Origin: DATDFB01 sp036522835
Lineage (GTDB): Bacteria; Acidobacteriota; Thermoanaerobaculia; Gp7-AA8
Direction of reading: 5' to 3'
DNA: 64,000 bases
Assembly: GCA_036522835.1 (NCBI GenBank)
Contig: DATDFB010000207.1
Span: 1-64,000, forward strand
In this document: piece by piece, positions 61,675-64,000 of the stretch
Layout: each line of letters begins with the position of its first letter
Position numbering within the stretch: position 1 is the stretch's first letter
Program-made: the position numbers and the translations under genes
The notes under the pieces: generated by a model
Told to the model about the DNA's origin: nothing
The model's input: the letters and a program-made list of their open reading frames with translations, nothing else
The model's database searches: none

Positions 61675-64000
61675 ATGCGACGCTCCGCTCTGCTCAACCT
61701 GCTGATCGTCCTGCTCACGCTGGCGATCGTGGCCGGCGCGTTCGCGTCTTTTCAGCGGAAGCGCTCCTCCTTCGAGCGGATCGACTTCACCTTCACCCGT
61801 CACAACGGCATCATCGCTGTCAAAACCGTCGATCCCGGCAGCAACGCCGCCGCCGCGGGGCTCAAGCCGGGCGACGAGATCTGGGTCATCGGCGACCAGC
61901 CGACCACTGAGATCGAGGGCTTGCAGAAGAGCCTCCGCCGCATCGGCCAGCGCGTGCCGATGATCGTGGCCCGCGAGGGACGCGCCTTCAGCCTCCTCTA
62001 TCGCGTCCCCGAGCTGAAGATCGACTACTCGTACCTCATCCTCAGCTTCATCGGCTTCCTCTACCTTGCCATCGGCCTCTTCACCCTGTTCCGCGGCGGC
62101 CGGCGCGAGTCGACGCTCTTCTATCTCGTCACGCTGCTGTCGTTCATCGTCTACGTCTACACGCCGGCGGGCGACATCGACTTCAGCTACAAAGTCCTGG
62201 AGATCGTCGAGGAGCTGGCCACCATCCTCCTCCCGCCGATCACGCTCAACTTCTTCCTCGTCTTCCCGCGTCCGATCACGCGGCGCAAGTCGCTCCTCGC
62301 CGCGCTCTACCTCCCGCCGGCGCTGCTCGGGTTGTGGGACGCCGATCTCCTCGTCTTCTCGAACCGCCTGGCCATCGCCGCGCCGCTGAAGTCGCTCGAG
62401 GTCATTCACCGCTGGGAGCTCGCCCACTTCGCCATCTACTTCACGCTGGCGGTGGTGGCGCTGGCCTACACCTACCGCACCGCCGCCGCCGTCGGGCGCA
62501 AGCAGATCAAGTGGATCTACCTCGGCATGATCGCCGGGTTCCTGCCGTTCCTCGCCGTCTACCTCGTGCCGTACCTTCTCATCGGCAAGGTCCAGCCGAT
62601 CTACACGACCATCGCCATCCTGCCGCTGGCGCTGATCCCGCTCGCGTTCGCGGTGTCGATTCTCAAGTACAAGCTGTGGGACGTCGAAGTGGTGATCAAG
62701 GAAGCGCTGGCATACGCCATCGTCTTCGCCTTCGGCATGATCGCCTTCTCCACGGTGAACCTCATCCTCTCGCACGTCATCGAGGAGCGCTCCGCGCTGG
62801 AGCGCAACTTCCTCGCCTTCACCTCGGGGCTCGTCATCGCCGGCGTGCTGATCCCGGTCAAGGGCCGCATCGAGTCGGTCATCGAAATGTTCGTCTACCG
62901 CGAGAGCTACCGCCACCGCCGCGCCATGAGCGAGTTCGCGCAGGAGCTGGCCACGTTCCACGACGTGCACGAGCTGATCTCGATGATGCGCGAGCGTCTC
63001 CGCGCCGCGCTCGGCGTGGAGCGGATGAACCTCTACACGCTCGAAGGCGGCTCGCTGCTCATCTATCAAGAGGAGGAGGGCGTGCCGCGCCGCGCCTCCG
63101 CGGCCGACTTCGGCCCGGCTCCCGACGACGGCCCGATGGTGCTGACCGAGCCGCGCCTCCCCGACGCCACGGAGAAGCCGTGGCTTCTCCTCCGCGCCGG
63201 CTACCGCTACGTCTTCCCGCTCCGCAACCGCGGCGAGCTGCAAGGCCTGCTGCTGCTCGGCACGCGCCGCGGCGAGGAGCCGCTCTCGCGCGACGACATC
63301 CACCTCGTCGGCTCGCTCTGCGCGCCGGTCGCGCTGGCCATCGAGAACTCGCGCCTCTACGGCCGTCTGCGCCGCCAGCTCGAGGAGATCCGCTCGCTCA
63401 AGGAGTACAACGAGAACATCATCGAGTCGTCGTCGTCGGCGATCGCCGTCGTGGCCAACGACGGCACGATCCTCACCGCGAACAAGGCCTTCTGGGAGCT
63501 CGTCGGCGGCGACGATGCCGACGCGTCGATCGAAGCGCTCTTCCCGCCGTACGAGATACTGCGCAAGAGCGGCGCGCGCTCGATCTCGACCGACTTCGTG
63601 AACCGCGCCGGCGTGGAGAAAGAGGTGAGCGTGACTTCGAGTCCGCTCAGCGCCGGCGACGTGGCCGACGGCGCGCGCGTCCTCGTCATCGGCGACGTCA
63701 CCGAGCGCGTGCGCCTCGAGCGCGAGCTCCAGGACAAGGAGCGCCTCGCCTCCCTCGGCCTCCTCGCCGCCGGCGTCGCGCACGAAGTCAACACGCCGCT
63801 GACCGGCATCTCCTCGTACGCCCAACTGCTGCTGGCCGAAACGCCGCCGGAGGATCCGAAGTACCGGCTCCTCAAGAAAATGGAACAGCAGTCGTTCCGC
63901 GCCTCGAGCCTGGTCAACAATCTGCTCGACCTCATCGCCAACCGGCCGCGCACGCGCGAGATCGTCAACGTCCCGCAGCTCGTCAACGCCACGCTGGCGC
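61675..64000 (+). CDS. sensor histidine kinase with N-terminal PDZ domain, partial at window end
   Basis: At least 775 residues, cut by the window edge. After a signal anchor (LLNLLIVLLTLAIVAGAFAS) comes a PDZ-like domain (about 40-105, VDPGSNAAAAGLKPGDEIWV), then about seven membrane helices (about 115-365), a GAF domain (about 415-560), a PAS domain (about 575-685, VVANDGTILTANKAF) and HisKA with AAGVAHEVNTPLTGISSYAQ (phospho-His near 703). The ATPase domain should follow beyond the window. The 139 bases before the start hold no gene; the ATG has no clear ribosome binding site. Confidence 0.88.
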   Translation, partial: MRRSALLNLLIVLLTLAIVAGAFASFQRKRSSFERIDFTFTRHNGIIAVKTVDPGSNAAAAGLKPGDEIWVIGDQPTTEIEGLQKSLRRIGQRVPMIVAREGRAFSLLYRVPELKIDYSYLILSFIGFLYLAIGLFTLFRGGRRESTLFYLVTLLSFIVYVYTPAGDIDFSYKVLEIVEELATILLPPITLNFFLVFPRPITRRKSLLAALYLPPALLGLWDADLLVFSNRLAIAAPLKSLEVIHRWELAHFAIYFTLAVVALAYTYRTAAAVGRKQIKWIYLGMIAGFLPFLAVYLVPYLLIGKVQPIYTTIAILPLALIPLAFAVSILKYKLWDVEVVIKEALAYAIVFAFGMIAFSTVNLILSHVIEERSALERNFLAFTSGLVIAGVLIPVKGRIESVIEMFVYRESYRHRRAMSEFAQELATFHDVHELISMMRERLRAALGVERMNLYTLEGGSLLIYQEEEGVPRRASAADFGPAPDDGPMVLTEPRLPDATEKPWLLLRAGYRYVFPLRNRGELQGLLLLGTRRGEEPLSRDDIHLVGSLCAPVALAIENSRLYGRLRRQLEEIRSLKEYNENIIESSSSAIAVVANDGTILTANKAFWELVGGDDADASIEALFPPYEILRKSGARSISTDFVNRAGVEKEVSVTSSPLSAGDVADGARVLVIGDVTERVRLERELQDKERLASLGLLAAGVAHEVNTPLTGISSYAQLLLAETPPEDPKYRLLKKMEQQSFRASSLVNNLLDLIANRPRTREIVNVPQLVNATLA

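Overview
The window is a high-GC chromosomal segment that looks like an environmental, Gram-negative Acidobacteriota-type bacterium. The clues are a large TonB-dependent receptor with an N-terminal carboxypeptidase-regulatory domain, a Ser/Thr kinase fused to a TolB-like and TPR C-terminus, long secreted proteins built from carboxypeptidase-regulatory repeats, MglA/MglB polarity proteins encoded behind dnaX-recR, and a CADD-like protein. The assignment to a phylum is inference from gene content; no rRNA is present. Genes are tightly packed, many starts overlap the preceding stop by 1 to 4 bases (ATGA, GTGA, TGATG), and GTG starts are common.

Layout. 1-256: a 42-bp tandem repeat. 257-3007 (minus): an ABC-2 exporter operon with a secreted protein. 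3071-7718 (plus): a three-module GH18/polysaccharide deacetylase/GT2 protein and a radical SAM protein. 13114-7738 (minus): a DedA-rhodanese protein whose catalytic position is an in-frame TGA (selenocysteine candidate), a methyltransferase, a nucleotidyltransferase-phosphoesterase pair, an EgtB-like enzyme and a superoxide dismutase. 13185-16042: a small lipoprotein, DUF2905, AAA ATPase, 3-methyladenine glycosylase and inositol monophosphatase. 16080-24024 (plus): signalling genes (Ser/Thr kinase, sigma-54 activator) and a lipoprotein with two retropepsin domains. 27860-24025 (minus): CADD-like/yvcK/glmU/M23 operon. 33715-29763 (minus): dnaX-ybaB-recR-mglB-mglA-GNAT operon, preceded by the 4.5S RNA gene. 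39346-33988 (minus): CreD-like protein, phosphodiesterase-TPR lipoprotein, TonB receptor. 40630-41438: two tRNA-Ser, tadA and tRNA-Arg(ACG). 47080-42068 (minus): an ECF sigma factor, zinc-finger anti-sigma, a protein of unknown function, a CHAT-protease lipoprotein and a newly noticed 59-codon gene. A near-identical ECF-type promoter stands before both the sigma gene and the small gene. 47104-49808: tRNA-Arg(TCT), tRNA-Pro(TGG), Nudix, and the NHEJ genes Ku and a stand-alone LigD phosphoesterase domain. 49882-64000: two sensor kinases, an M36-like peptidase with P-domain, the carboxypeptidase-regulatory repeat protein, a PrcB-like lipoprotein and a TIGR02757-type protein.

The genome also carries many short dispersed palindromic or tandem repeats. 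Several abut stop codons (often supplying the TAG), and at least three have expanded inside reading frames without breaking them (GT2 domain, M36-like peptidase, TIGR02757 protein). The two most interesting leads are the selenocysteine candidate at 12305-12307 and the ECF/CHAT regulon at 42068-47080.
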